Below are positions 51,970 through 62,701 of a stretch of 64,000 bases of DNA, one piece after another (position 1 is the first letter of the stretch; each line of letters opens with the position of its first letter). Under the pieces are notes generated by a model. The model saw only the letters and a program-made list of their open reading frames with translations, was not told the DNA's origin and ran no database searches. Source of the stretch: Parerythrobacter aestuarii (GTDB lineage Bacteria > Pseudomonadota > Alphaproteobacteria > Sphingomonadales > Sphingomonadaceae). The stretch covers positions 62,001 through 126,000 of the forward strand of contig NZ_JARBWD010000002.1 of the NCBI RefSeq assembly GCF_030140925.1. Reading direction: 5' to 3'. The position numbers and the translations under genes are program-made.

Positions 51970-52781
51970 ACCCAAGAGCCATCGCGCAGCAGGCCCTGCG
52001 CGAACCGCTGGTCCATTTCCTGCTGGGCGGGCTGCTGATCTTTGCGTTCTTTGCGTGGAAAGGGGAGCCCGCCGATCCGGCCAGCCGCGTGATCGATGTC
52101 GACCGCGCGACGCAGGCGCAGATCGCGCTGACCTTCGAACGCACCATGCAGCGCCCGCCTACCGACCAGGAGCTCGATGGGCTGATCGGGCAATATGTGC
52201 GCGAAGAAGTGCTCTATCGCGAAGCCTTGCGGCTGGGTCTCGATACCGACGATCCGGTGGTCAGGCGTAGGCTGGCGAAAAAGATGGATTTCCTCGCCGC
52301 CTCATCGGCGGAGGCGGTCGAGCCAGGAGAAGCCGTACTGGCGGACTGGTATCGCGCCAATGCCGCCCGCTATGCCGGGGACACCAGGCTCAGTTTCGAC
52401 CAGGTCTACTTCGCCTCGCGACCGGAAGCACGAATTGTCCTGCCGAAACTCCGCGACGATTGGCGCGCGGCGGGAGAGCCTGCCTCGCTTCCTGCCAGCA
52501 TGGAGGGACGCGAGCTGCGCGCGGTGGCGGCGCAATTCGGCGATGCGTTTGCCCGCGAGCTGGCCGCGATGGCCGCCGATGGCGAATGGCGCGGGCCAGT
52601 CGCCTCGGGTGTGGGCTGGCATTTCGTCCGCTTGCGCACACTAACGCCCGGCACCATACCGCCGCTGGAGCAAGTGCGCAGCCGCGTGGTCGAAGACTGG
52701 CGAGAGGAAACCGCCAAGGCCCGCGAGGAGGAAGCCTTCGGGCTGCTGCGCGATGCCTACACGGTCAAGATCGCCAGATGA
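51966..52781 (+). CDS. Parvulin-type peptidyl-prolyl isomerase, membrane anchored
   Basis: The ATG at 51966 gives 271 residues; the frame is open from 51777 but overlaps DUF3604 there. One membrane helix (about 16-31, FLLGGLLIFAFFAW) is followed by a SurA-like helical domain (YVREEVLYREALRLGLDTDD) and a parvulin domain (RLSFDQVYFA through VGWHFVRLRTLTPG). Such proteins assist folding of exported partners; the likely clients are the two neighbours, to which it is joined by ATGA overlaps. Confidence 0.8.
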   Translation: MNPRAIAQQALREPLVHFLLGGLLIFAFFAWKGEPADPASRVIDVDRATQAQIALTFERTMQRPPTDQELDGLIGQYVREEVLYREALRLGLDTDDPVVRRRLAKKMDFLAASSAEAVEPGEAVLADWYRANAARYAGDTRLSFDQVYFASRPEARIVLPKLRDDWRAAGEPASLPASMEGRELRAVAAQFGDAFARELAAMAADGEWRGPVASGVGWHFVRLRTLTPGTIPPLEQVRSRVVEDWREETAKAREEEAFGLLRDAYTVKIAR

Positions 52782-53749
52782 GGCGCTGGTGGCTGGCCCT
52801 GCTGCTACTGTTCCTTGCTGCACCTGCTGCTGCGGATGAACTGCGCCCCGGCTATCTCGAATTCACGCAGACCGGTGAGAGCAGCTGGCAGCTGGCTTGG
52901 AAGCAGCCCTTGCTCAGCCCCGGTCCCGCACCGCTCGCGATCCCGGTCCTGCCCAAGGGGTGCTCGCTGGTTGGCGACCCGGTCCAGCGTGCAGCTCCGC
53001 TGGCGCTGATAGGATCGGCGCAGGTGACCTGTTCCGGTCCCGTTGCGGAGGGACAGGTCGGGTTCGAAGCCATTTTCGGTGGAGGCGATGTCATGCTGCG
53101 TGTCGCCCCGCTCGGCCGCCCGGTGCAAAGCTTCCGCCTGACCGAGGCAAAGCCACTTGCGACCATCGCAGCCAGGCCTTCGCGCTGGCAGGTCTGGCGC
53201 AGCTATTTCGGGCTTGGCGTCACGCATATCCTCGAAGGGTGGGATCACTTGCTGTTCGTCATCGCGCTGGTGCTGCTGGTGCGGCGCGGCTGGGCGGTGG
53301 CGAAGGCGGTGACGGCCTTCACTGTGGCGCATTCGCTGACGCTGGCGGGTGTGTCGCTGGGGTTTCTCGGCTTGCCGGGAAGACCGGTGGAGGCGGTCAT
53401 TGCGCTCAGTATCGTGCTGCTGGCGGTCGAAATCGCGCATGGCGAAAGAGAGACCTGGACCCGGCGCTGGCCCTGGCTGGTCGCGTTCCTGTTCGGGCTC
53501 GTCCACGGCTTCGGCTTTGCCGGGGCCCTGCGCGAAATCGGCCTGCCCGAAGGCGAAGTCCCGGCGGCGCTGATCTCGTTCAACCTCGGGGTCGAAGCTG
53601 GGCAACTGGCAGTGGTGCTGGGCGTGCTGCTGGCCGTCGAGGCGATCCGCCGGGCACGAACCGAGGCGGTTACGCCGGCTATCCGCGTAGCCAGCTATGC
53701 CATCGGTATCACCGGCTCGTTCTGGCTGATCGAGCGGCTGGTCGGCTAG
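52778..53749 (+). CDS. HupE/UreJ family membrane protein
   Basis: The ATG at 52778 overlaps the preceding stop by ATGA and begins a signal peptide (MRRWWLALLLLFLAAPAAA). The 323-residue protein has a soluble domain (about 20-135) and then six or seven membrane helices with the family motif FGLGVTHILEGWDHLLFVIA and LVHGFGFAGALREIGLP. HupE/UreJ proteins are linked to nickel or cobalt uptake, but this two-domain form is of unknown transport role. The stop is shared with the convergent efflux gene as CTAG. Confidence 0.8.
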   Translation: MRRWWLALLLLFLAAPAAADELRPGYLEFTQTGESSWQLAWKQPLLSPGPAPLAIPVLPKGCSLVGDPVQRAAPLALIGSAQVTCSGPVAEGQVGFEAIFGGGDVMLRVAPLGRPVQSFRLTEAKPLATIAARPSRWQVWRSYFGLGVTHILEGWDHLLFVIALVLLVRRGWAVAKAVTAFTVAHSLTLAGVSLGFLGLPGRPVEAVIALSIVLLAVEIAHGERETWTRRWPWLVAFLFGLVHGFGFAGALREIGLPEGEVPAALISFNLGVEAGQLAVVLGVLLAVEAIRRARTEAVTPAIRVASYAIGITGSFWLIERLVG

Positions 53750-55155
53750 TCTTCCGCAGCGTTGCCGCCCAGCGCCTGCCACAGGATCACCCGCGCCCGT
53801 TCGGCCTGCCCGCGCGCAATGGCGACCCGTTCGCCGCTGGCATCGGCGGCGCGGCGCGCCTCGAGCACGGTGAGGAAGTCCGACAGGCCGGCGCGATAGC
53901 GGGTATCGGCGAGTCTTGCCGAGCGGTTGGCGCTGGCGAACTCGCGTTCTGCTGCCGCAAGCTGGCTGTCGCTTGCCGCTACCAGCCCATAGCCCGCCTC
54001 GGCATCGCCCAGCGCGGTGAACACGGCGCTCCGATAATTGGCAAAGGCGAGCCGCTTGCCAGCGGCCGAAGCATCGATCTCGGCCTGGATGCGCCCGAAA
54101 TCGAGCAGCGGGGCGAGCAGGCCTCCCCCGACTGAACCAACCACCGAGTCCCCGTCGAACAGGCTACCAAGGTCGAACGCCAACAGCCCCAGTGCGCCTG
54201 ACAATGTCAGCTGCGGGAAGCGTCTGGCAGCGCTGGCCGCGAGGTCGGCATCGGCGGCGGCGAGATTGGCGGCGGCGGCGAGCACGTCGGGCCGGTTGGC
54301 GAGCAGCTGGCTGGGGAGCGAGGCCGGTGCGGCAGGCTGGGCGGGCAAGGGTGCGGGCTGGTCGAGCAGCTGGAGCACATCCTGCCCGCTCTGGCCGGTG
54401 AGGGTTACAAGCCGGCCAAGCAGCCGCGCCCGTTCGCTGGCCAGGGCAGCTATGCGGCTACGGCTGGCCTCGGCAGCGCTTTCTGCGCGGACCCGGTCGA
54501 ACCCCGGCGCGATCCCGGCCCGCTCGCGCGATCCGGCCAGGCGCGCGAGTTCCTCTGCGGCATTGAGGTCGGCCTCCAGTGCCGTCTGCCGTGCTTCGAG
54601 TGTTCGCCAGTCGATCACGGAGCCGGCGATTTCGGCGAGCAGGGCATTGCGAACGGCGGTCGCTTCGACGGTCGCAGCATCGAGCCGTGCCAGCGCCGCG
54701 CGTTCCTGTGCGCGCAGCCTGCCGAACAGGTCGAGGTCCCAGCTCGCGCGCAAGTTTGCGCCGTACGAAACTCGCTCGGTGTCGAACGCAATCCCGGCAG
54801 GGAGGTTCGATCCGAACTGGTTGGGATTGGTGCGAGTGCCGGTTACCGACGCATCGGCACCGATCGCTGGCAGGCGGTTGGCCCCGGCGCTGTCGGCTCG
54901 TGCCCGCGCCTGCTCGATCCGCGCAGTGGCCTGTGCCAGTGTCGGTGCTTCGAACAGAGCCATGGCGGCGAGGTCCTGGAACGCCGGGTCGGAGATCGGC
55001 ATCAGCGAAGCGACGGAGGCCTTTGTTCCGGCTTCGGGCGCAAAGGCGAATTCACTGGGTAGCGGCGGCGGGGCCGTTTCGATCACCGGCGGCGGCCCGG
55101 CGACACAGGCGCTCAGCACCACTGTTGCGACGAGAGGAAGGGTGCGGCGCATCAT
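53746..55155 (-). CDS. Outer-membrane efflux lipoprotein (NodT/OprM family)
   Basis: This 469-residue outer-membrane factor has a lipobox LSAC (Cys17), two long helical repeats and RASWDLDLFGRLRAQERAAL with ADLAASAARRFPQLTLSG, as in the OprM/NodT family. It forms the exit channel of a tripartite pump. It is the last gene of a minus-strand operon behind a HlyD-like adaptor (ATGA overlap), an ABC ATPase and a permease, so it belongs to that exporter and not to an RND pump. Confidence 0.9.
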   Translation of the reverse strand: MMRRTLPLVATVVLSACVAGPPPVIETAPPPLPSEFAFAPEAGTKASVASLMPISDPAFQDLAAMALFEAPTLAQATARIEQARARADSAGANRLPAIGADASVTGTRTNPNQFGSNLPAGIAFDTERVSYGANLRASWDLDLFGRLRAQERAALARLDAATVEATAVRNALLAEIAGSVIDWRTLEARQTALEADLNAAEELARLAGSRERAGIAPGFDRVRAESAAEASRSRIAALASERARLLGRLVTLTGQSGQDVLQLLDQPAPLPAQPAAPASLPSQLLANRPDVLAAAANLAAADADLAASAARRFPQLTLSGALGLLAFDLGSLFDGDSVVGSVGGGLLAPLLDFGRIQAEIDASAAGKRLAFANYRSAVFTALGDAEAGYGLVAASDSQLAAAEREFASANRSARLADTRYRAGLSDFLTVLEARRAADASGERVAIARGQAERARVILWQALGGNAAED

Positions 55156-56147
55156 TCGCTGTCCCGGGCGGCTTGCTTGGCCGGGATGAAGGCATCAACC
55201 TGCAACCCGACCCGGAACAGCCCGTCATCGCGCTGGGGCAGCTCGTAGATGACTTGCAGGACGCGCACATCGACCCGCTCCTGCGCGCTGTTGGTGAGCG
55301 AACGCTTGGGCACCACCTGCGGTTCGGCGCGGACGAACTTTGCTTCGACCTGCTTGCCGGCCTCGCCGCGCGGCGAGACGAAGGCGTTGGCACCCATTTG
55401 CATCCGCGCGATCTCGGATTCGTCGATATCGATGCGGACATGAAGCGGGCGGGTCTGCCCCATCTCGATGAAGGGAGTCGAACCGCCGCCCCCCATGGTC
55501 GAGAGGTACTCGCCCGGGCGGATGTTCACGCTGAGGATCTCGCCCGCCATCGGCGCGCGGACGGTGGCGCGGCCGATCTCGGTTTGCGCGCTGTTGGCGG
55601 CGGCCTGCGCTGCCTCCAGTCGGGCGCGGGCCAGTTGCAAACGTGTCCCGGCGGCCTTGGCTTCGCCTTCGGCGCGGATCACTTCGGCTCGGCTCACGGC
55701 TGCGGGATCGTCGACATTGCGATAGAGCGCCAGCTGCTGGCTGGCGGTCGCCTGTGCCGCCTGCGCTTCGGCGATGGCGGCGCGGGCTTCGGCGATCTGC
55801 GCGCCGGCCTGTTGCAGCTGGGCGCGAATGGCGCGGGTGTCGACCGTGAACAGCGGCTGGCCCTGCTCGACATAGTCGCCCGGCTGGACGTTGAGCGTGG
55901 TCACCAGCCCTGACAGCGCAGTGCCGATCTGGATCACTTCGCTCGAGGGCTCGACCACGCCTGCACCCGCCACGCGCGGGGCATTGGCGAGCTTGCCGGT
56001 GGCGCGCGGCGGCTCCTGCGTGGGCTCGCTCAGGCTCCGGTCGGGTTGCGAGCGCCAGATCGCGACGGCGGCGACGACCAGTGCGACCAGCGCCAGCACA
56101 GGCAGGACCTGGCGCGAGAAGCTGAAGTTGCGGAGAGAGAGGGCCAT
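55152..56147 (-). CDS. HlyD-family membrane fusion protein
   Basis: This 331-residue periplasmic adaptor has one N-terminal membrane helix (about 15-30, VLPVLALVALVVAAVAIW), a lipoyl half (TLNVQPGDYVEQGQPLFTVD), a long coiled coil (about 95-185) and the second lipoyl half (VRAPMAGEILSVNIRPGEYL). It bridges the ABC permease and the outer-membrane factor. The gene layout with an ATPase and permease of DevBCA type supports export of lipids, glycolipids or small molecules; the substrate is unknown. Confidence 0.9.
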   Translation of the reverse strand: MALSLRNFSFSRQVLPVLALVALVVAAVAIWRSQPDRSLSEPTQEPPRATGKLANAPRVAGAGVVEPSSEVIQIGTALSGLVTTLNVQPGDYVEQGQPLFTVDTRAIRAQLQQAGAQIAEARAAIAEAQAAQATASQQLALYRNVDDPAAVSRAEVIRAEGEAKAAGTRLQLARARLEAAQAAANSAQTEIGRATVRAPMAGEILSVNIRPGEYLSTMGGGGSTPFIEMGQTRPLHVRIDIDESEIARMQMGANAFVSPRGEAGKQVEAKFVRAEPQVVPKRSLTNSAQERVDVRVLQVIYELPQRDDGLFRVGLQVDAFIPAKQAARDSE

Positions 56148-56176
56148 GGCAGGAACTTTCTTTGAGTGTCAGGCGT

Positions 56177-56920
56177 CTAGTGACCGTCCGGCATCTCAGT
56201 GCCGTCATGGGTGATGCGCCCGTCTTCCAGCACGATGATGCGGTCGGCGAGGTCGAAGATGCGGTTGTCGTGGGTGACGATGATGCAGGCGCGGTCGGGC
56301 GACACCGCCACGTCGCGCAGCAAGTCCATCACCCGGCGGCCGGAATTGGCATCGAGCGCGGCGGTGGGCTCGTCGCAGACGACGAGGCGCGGCTCGTGCA
56401 CCAGCGCGCGGGCAATGGCGACGCGTTGCTGCTGCCCGCCGGACAGCTGGTTGGGTAGCTTGTCGGCCTGGTCGGCAATGTTGAGCTTGTCCATCATCGC
56501 CTTGGCCCGCTCACGCGCTTCGTGCACCGGCATGCCGCGCGCGATCAGCGGCACGGCGGCATTGGCGGCGGCATCGATCGAAGGGATGAGGTTGTACTGC
56601 TGGAAAATGAAACCGATGTTGTCGAGCCGGAAGTTGACCAGCTCGGTATCGCTCAGGGCATAGATATCGGTGCCGAACACCCGCACATCGCCTTCGGTCG
56701 GCCACAGGATCCCGCACATGATCGAGATCAGCGTGGTCTTGCCCGAGCCGCTTTCGCCGACGATATAGGTCATCTCGCCCGAGCGGATATCGGTGTCGAT
56801 CCCGTGCAGCACGCGGATGGTCTGTTGCCCGCTCTCGAAATCGCGCGAGACGCCGCGCGCGCAGATCGCCCAGCTGGGATCGCAGCCACCGATGGCGGAG
56901 GTGTCCATCATCGTCGTCAT
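56177..56920 (-). CDS. ABC transporter ATP-binding protein (DevA/MacB type)
   Basis: This 247-residue ATPase has Walker A GESGSGKTT (about residues 55-63), the Q-loop FIFQQYNLIPS, signature LSGGQQQRVAIARAL, Walker B LVVCDEPTAALD and the H-loop VTHDNR. It is of the LolD/DevA/MacB class that drives mechanotransmission or export through an FtsX-like permease. It overlaps the permease stop by one base. Confidence 0.9.
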   Translation of the reverse strand: MTTMMDTSAIGGCDPSWAICARGVSRDFESGQQTIRVLHGIDTDIRSGEMTYIVGESGSGKTTLISIMCGILWPTEGDVRVFGTDIYALSDTELVNFRLDNIGFIFQQYNLIPSIDAAANAAVPLIARGMPVHEARERAKAMMDKLNIADQADKLPNQLSGGQQQRVAIARALVHEPRLVVCDEPTAALDANSGRRVMDLLRDVAVSPDRACIIVTHDNRIFDLADRIIVLEDGRITHDGTEMPDGH

Positions 56921-58059
56921 CAGCGGAACACCGCCGCCGGTTCGGTCGACAGCACGCTGCGCAAGGCGAAGAAGCCGGTGATGGCAAGGATCAGCATCAC
57001 GGCCACGAGTGAGAACAACGGGATCCAGCCGGGCACGTAGAACCCTTTAAAGAACGGGTTGCTCCACTCGAAATAGGCGATGAACGCGGCGGTCCCGGCG
57101 ACCCCCAGCGCATAACCGATCACCCCGACCATGCCCGCTTGGGCTCCGACCATGCGCACGATGGTGCCATTGGTGACCCCGATCGCCTTGAGCGCGCCGA
57201 ACTGCCGGATGTTATCGCGGATGAACAGGCTGAAGGTCAGTCCGACGATCGCCACCCCGACAATGAAGCCGAGCGCCACGGTAATCCCGAAGTTGAACGG
57301 GATGCCGGTGTTCTCGATCACGAAATCGACGCCGTCCTGGGCAAAGTCATCGCGGGTTTCGGCCTTTAGCCCGGTCTGCCGAGTGATACGGGCCGCGAGC
57401 TCTCGCGGCGTCACGCCGTCAGCGGCACCGACCAGCACGAAGCTGAGCCGATTGCGGGTGCCGGGAACATAGCGCAGCGCCTGCGAATAACGGGTGTAGA
57501 GCACCACCGTGCTGGTGAAGCCGGGAATGGCGTCGGCAACGCCGCGAATGACAGCGCGCTGGTCGTTGAGTTCGAGCACTTCGCCGATCGGCGAGGCCTG
57601 GTCGGGGAACATGCGGGTGGTGCCGACATCGTCGATCAGCACGCTGTCGGGCCGGTGCAGCACATCGACCGAACCTTCCTTCAGGCGCGCGGGCAGGCCG
57701 ATCAGCGTGGCATCGTCGACCCCGATAATGCCGACCTGCTCGAGATCGCCGTCAGCGGTGCGAACGGCAGCGGTTGCGCGCAGGTAGGGCGTCGCCCATT
57801 CGACACCGGGCACGCCGCGCACCCGATCGAGCGCAGTCGACGGCATGGCGTAGGAAACATCGGCGGTGCGACTGACCGGGTCCATCACCCACACTTCCGC
57901 CTCGCTGACATTATAGACGTTGGAGGCCCCGCGTTCGATCAGGTTCATGAAGATCGTCAGCTGCTGGGTGATCAGCAGGGTCGAAAAGGCAATCCCGAAC
58001 AGCAGCCCGAAGAACTTCTGCTTGTCTCCGGTCAGCATGCGGATGGCGATCCAGAGCAT
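56920..58059 (-). CDS. ABC transporter permease (DevC/FtsX-like)
   Basis: This 379-residue permease has four membrane helices: one near residues 14-35 (FFGLLFGIAFSTLLITQQLT) and three in the C-terminal part (about 265-290, 310-335, 345-370), separated by a large periplasmic domain. This is the MacB/FtsX layout without a fused ATPase, as in DevC. It is the first gene of the four-gene exporter operon, 97 bases from the divergent TetR gene, and should be controlled by the operators at 58,121-58,154. Confidence 0.9.
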   Translation of the reverse strand: MLWIAIRMLTGDKQKFFGLLFGIAFSTLLITQQLTIFMNLIERGASNVYNVSEAEVWVMDPVSRTADVSYAMPSTALDRVRGVPGVEWATPYLRATAAVRTADGDLEQVGIIGVDDATLIGLPARLKEGSVDVLHRPDSVLIDDVGTTRMFPDQASPIGEVLELNDQRAVIRGVADAIPGFTSTVVLYTRYSQALRYVPGTRNRLSFVLVGAADGVTPRELAARITRQTGLKAETRDDFAQDGVDFVIENTGIPFNFGITVALGFIVGVAIVGLTFSLFIRDNIRQFGALKAIGVTNGTIVRMVGAQAGMVGVIGYALGVAGTAAFIAYFEWSNPFFKGFYVPGWIPLFSLVAVMLILAITGFFALRSVLSTEPAAVFR

Positions 58060-58120
58060 GGGGCGGGGGAACCTTTGCGAGCCTGCGGGGGTTGCCTTGT
58101 CGGATGGCAGCCGCCATTAT

Positions 58121-58154
58121 TGAACGGTAGCGTTTAAATGAACGGAGCCGTTCA
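58121..58154. promoter_or_regulatory. Tandem TetR operators between exporter and regulator
   Basis: TGAACGGAGCCGTTCA (58139-58154) has perfect 7-base arms (TGAACGG/CCGTTCA). TGAACGGTAGCGTTTA (58121-58136) is a second, imperfect copy two bases away. They overlap the TetR ribosome binding site and face the exporter promoter, so the regulator probably represses both itself and the exporter. Confidence 0.8.
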
Positions 58155-58156
58155 GT

Positions 58157-58810
58157 TTGTCAACACAGACCGAAGATCGTGCCGAGGCCGAAGACCGTCC
58201 CGAAGCCCGCATCGGGCGTCCGGCCGACCAGGCCAAGCGCGATGCAATCGTGCGGGCGGCGGCGGATAGCTTTTTTGCTGTGGGTTATGCCGCGACCTCG
58301 ATCGAGCAAGTGGCGGCGAGCGCGGGCGTGTCCAAGGTCACCATCTACAACCACTTCAAGGACAAGGGTGGCTTGTTCGCGTCAGCTGTCGAACATGAAT
58401 GCGGAAAACTGCGTGGTACGTTCAGCCTCGACGGGCTTGCCGCCGGCTCATTGCGCGAGCGGCTGACTGCCATCGGCGAAGCCATGGTGGCTTTCCTCTC
58501 GCGCCCGGAAATGGTCCAGTTCGAACGCCGTATCGCGGCCGAGACCGAGAATGAGCCCGCCATCGGCGAGGCCTTCCTTGCCGCCGGGCCGCACCGGATG
58601 AAAGCGGCCTTCACCATGCTGCTGACAGCGATGGATACCGCTGGCGAGATCGCTGTCCCCGATCCCGAGCTGGCCGCCGAGCAGTTTGCTTCGATGTGCA
58701 AGGGGATAGGCGACCTCGAGCGGCGCTTCGGCCGCGCGAAGGACGACGAACGCGATCGACAGCGGATCGATGGCGCGGTCGACGTCTTCCTGAAAGCCTA
58801 CGCGCCCTGA
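58157..58810 (+). CDS. TetR/AcrR-family regulator of the exporter
   Basis: This 217-residue regulator starts with TTG at 58157, the only start that fits the HTH position; GGAG at 58144-58147 lies inside the operator. The N-terminal HTH (about residues 35-75) shows GYAATSIEQVAASAGVSKVT and IYNHFKDKGGLF. The C-terminal ligand domain resembles AefR-like members. It is divergent from the ABC exporter and is likely released by an exported compound. Confidence 0.9.
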   Translation: MSTQTEDRAEAEDRPEARIGRPADQAKRDAIVRAAADSFFAVGYAATSIEQVAASAGVSKVTIYNHFKDKGGLFASAVEHECGKLRGTFSLDGLAAGSLRERLTAIGEAMVAFLSRPEMVQFERRIAAETENEPAIGEAFLAAGPHRMKAAFTMLLTAMDTAGEIAVPDPELAAEQFASMCKGIGDLERRFGRAKDDERDRQRIDGAVDVFLKAYAP

Positions 58811-58813
58811 CGC

Positions 58814-59209
58814 CTAGCCGAGCAGGCCGATCGCCACCCCGTAAAGCGTGAACTGAAAGGTCGCGTACCCGCCGTCGATCAGCCACAGGCCCAACGGGCG
58901 CTGCGCGAACAAATAGTTGATGCCGAAAGTCGCCGCGACCCAGCATAGTCCCGCAGCAAATCCCGCCGCTGCGGCGAACTCCAGCCCCGGCTTTGGGCCG
59001 AGGAACATCGCGAAGACGAAAGCCGCGATCAGCGACAGCACGAAGGCCCCGCCGAACACCTTGGCCATATTGGCGGACTTGGCCTGTTCCTCGGTGATGC
59101 CGTTATAGGCCATCCACTTTTGGCCGAAGAGTGGGCCGTACCAGATCCCGCCCAGCACGAAGGCCGAAATGGCGGCCACGATCACGGCTATCCAGCTTAT
59201 TTCCATCAT
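58814..59209 (-). CDS. DUF1761 domain-containing membrane protein
   Basis: This 131-residue protein has four hydrophobic helices and the family start ISWIAVIVAAISAFVLGGIW with YGPLFGQKWM. DUF1761 proteins are small inner-membrane proteins of unknown function. It is convergent with the TetR gene (three bases apart) and lies downstream of the SRPBCC gene on the same strand. Confidence 0.8.
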   Translation of the reverse strand: MMEISWIAVIVAAISAFVLGGIWYGPLFGQKWMAYNGITEEQAKSANMAKVFGGAFVLSLIAAFVFAMFLGPKPGLEFAAAAGFAAGLCWVAATFGINYLFAQRPLGLWLIDGGYATFQFTLYGVAIGLLG

Positions 59210-59229
59210 TCCCTCCCGTTGAAGATGAC

Positions 59230-59796
59230 TTACTGCCCTGCGGCCTTTATGTTCTGTTCCAACATCTGCATCGAATAGGTGTTGCCGCCCTTGAAGAACT
59301 CCAACAGCTGGCTCGAATCCGGGTCGGACTTGTAGCCGATGCCGATGACGCGCAGCCGAGTCTGGCTATCCCCGACAGGCTCGAGCTCGTAGACGCTCCA
59401 CATCCCGTCGAGCAGCCCTTCCTTGAACGCGCCCTCGGGCACTTTTGCGACCTGCAGCGCGATCATCTGTTCGGGGACATAGGCAAGAATGCGGTGGCGG
59501 ATGTTCTGCGCATCGCCCGGCTTGGCCCCGGCGTTGTAGGAGGTCTCGATCGACCCACCCAGGCGGAAATCGAGCCAGGCTTCCTTCGGCCCCCACAGCT
59601 TCCAACCCTCGGGCGTCGCCAGCGCTGCCCACACCGCCGGCACCGGCGCATCGATCACGCCTTCGTGGACCAGCGTGCGGGTGCCATCGTTCTGCTCGAT
59701 CACTTCGACAGAGACACCATCGGTTTCCGCTCCGGCCGGAGTAGTCACGGCGGCGAGCGCCAGCGCGAATGAAAGCGTGAGAGTGCGCAGGATCAT
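59230..59796 (-). CDS. Exported SRPBCC-domain protein
   Basis: The protein has 188 residues from the ATG at 59796, which overlaps the TetR stop by ATGA. A signal peptide (about 1-23, ending PAGA) is followed by an SRPBCC/AHSA1-type domain (VIDAPVPAVWAALATPEGWK, FRLGGSIETSY). These domains bind hydrophobic ligands. A longer open frame in this strand merges with the TetR region but is out of frame with that gene and is not coding. Control by the upstream TetR regulator is likely because of the coupling. Confidence 0.85.
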   Translation of the reverse strand: MILRTLTLSFALALAAVTTPAGAETDGVSVEVIEQNDGTRTLVHEGVIDAPVPAVWAALATPEGWKLWGPKEAWLDFRLGGSIETSYNAGAKPGDAQNIRHRILAYVPEQMIALQVAKVPEGAFKEGLLDGMWSVYELEPVGDSQTRLRVIGIGYKSDPDSSQLLEFFKGGNTYSMQMLEQNIKAAGQ

Positions 59797-60392
59797 GACG
59801 GCTCCTTGGCTTTTTCCATCAGCAGGTCGAGGTGCGAGCGCAGCACCGCGATGTTGCGGTCGAACACACCGATATCCTGCGCTGTGCGGGCCTGCATGAT
59901 CGCGCCTTCCATGGTGGTGAGAATGAACTCGGCCAGCGCGTGGCGGTCGGTATCCGCCGGGAGCATCGCTCCAGCATCGTCGAGGCACCCCTCGACCGCG
60001 TCGATCCAGCCCTTGAAGTTGCGGTCGAGCAGGCCCCGGATCTTGGGATCGGGCTCGGAGATCTCCAGCGCCAGGTTGCCGATCGGGCAGCCATGTTCGA
60101 AATCGCTCACCATCAGCCCGGTGCGATAACCATTGAGCAGCGCGAAGATGCGTTCGATCGGGTCTTCCACCCCGTCCCAGGCCGGGGCCAGCAGCATGTC
60201 GCCGATGCCGTCGCGATAGAGCTCCAGCACCGCCACCAGCAGGTCCTGCTTGCCGGGGAAGAAGTGATAGAGGCTGCCCGAATTGGCCTGGCTGCGACTG
60301 AGGATGTCGCTGATCGACGTCGAGTTGAAGCCCTTCACATAGAACAGCTCCAGCGCGGTCATCACGATCCGCTGGCGGGTGGCGGAATTCAT
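59793..60392 (-). CDS. TetR/AcrR-family regulator
   Basis: The ATG at 60392, with AAGGAG eight bases upstream, is preferred over the GTG at 60401; the product has 199 residues. The HTH is at about residues 20-60 (FNSTSISDILSRSQANSGSL, YHFFPGKQDLL). The C-terminal domain is of the type with GCPIGNLALE. It is the first gene of a unit with the SRPBCC protein and DUF1761, and palindromic operators lie directly upstream, overlapping its ribosome binding site. Confidence 0.9.
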   Translation of the reverse strand: MNSATRQRIVMTALELFYVKGFNSTSISDILSRSQANSGSLYHFFPGKQDLLVAVLELYRDGIGDMLLAPAWDGVEDPIERIFALLNGYRTGLMVSDFEHGCPIGNLALEISEPDPKIRGLLDRNFKGWIDAVEGCLDDAGAMLPADTDRHALAEFILTTMEGAIMQARTAQDIGVFDRNIAVLRSHLDLLMEKAKEPS

Positions 60393-60403
60393 CCGAATCA
60401 CTC

Positions 60404-60443
60404 CTTGATTGAACGATCAATCAAGCATGAGTTGAACGTTCAA
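60404..60443. promoter_or_regulatory. Palindromic operators upstream of the TetR gene
   Basis: CTTGATTGA (60404-60412) and TCAATCAAG (60417-60425) form a perfect dyad around ACGA, and TTGAACGTTCAA (60432-60443) is a second perfect 12-base palindrome. Both share the TTGA...TCAA pattern and probably bind the adjacent TetR protein. Confidence 0.75.
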
Positions 60444-60580
60444 TCAAGTGGCGCGCAGCGAAAAGTTTCGAGTGCGGCGATTTCAGTGATGCAAAAATGC
60501 GCATCTCCCAGCCCTTGGGCTAACTTGCCATTCACCCGCGCGCGCCTACATTGTCTGTCAAGGAAAGGACGCCACGCGCC

Positions 60581-62539
<1,959 letters not shown>

Positions 62540-62557
62540 TCCGACATTGCAAGACGG

Positions 62558-62592
62558 GCGCTGCCCAGCCTCGACGGGGCTTCGGGCAGCGC
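62558..62592 (+). terminator. Hairpin downstream of ftsH
   Basis: GCGCTGCCC (62558-62566) pairs with GGGCAGCGC (62584-62592) around a 17-base loop, 18 bases after the ftsH stop. No T run follows, so it may stabilise the mRNA end or act with Rho. Confidence 0.55.
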
Positions 62593-62701
62593 TCGGCTGA
62601 TCCTGTCATCCGTTGGTCGATCTCCCGGGTGGTGATGACTTGCCGACATCTCTTCCGGGCAATAGCAGCGACCCATTCCCCCATTTCGGATCCCCCTTCC
62701 G

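Noticed and set aside
59797..60420. Extension of the SRPBCC frame to 396 codons
   Set aside because: The extension is the shifted frame of the TetR gene; a signal peptide starts exactly at the ATG at 59796.
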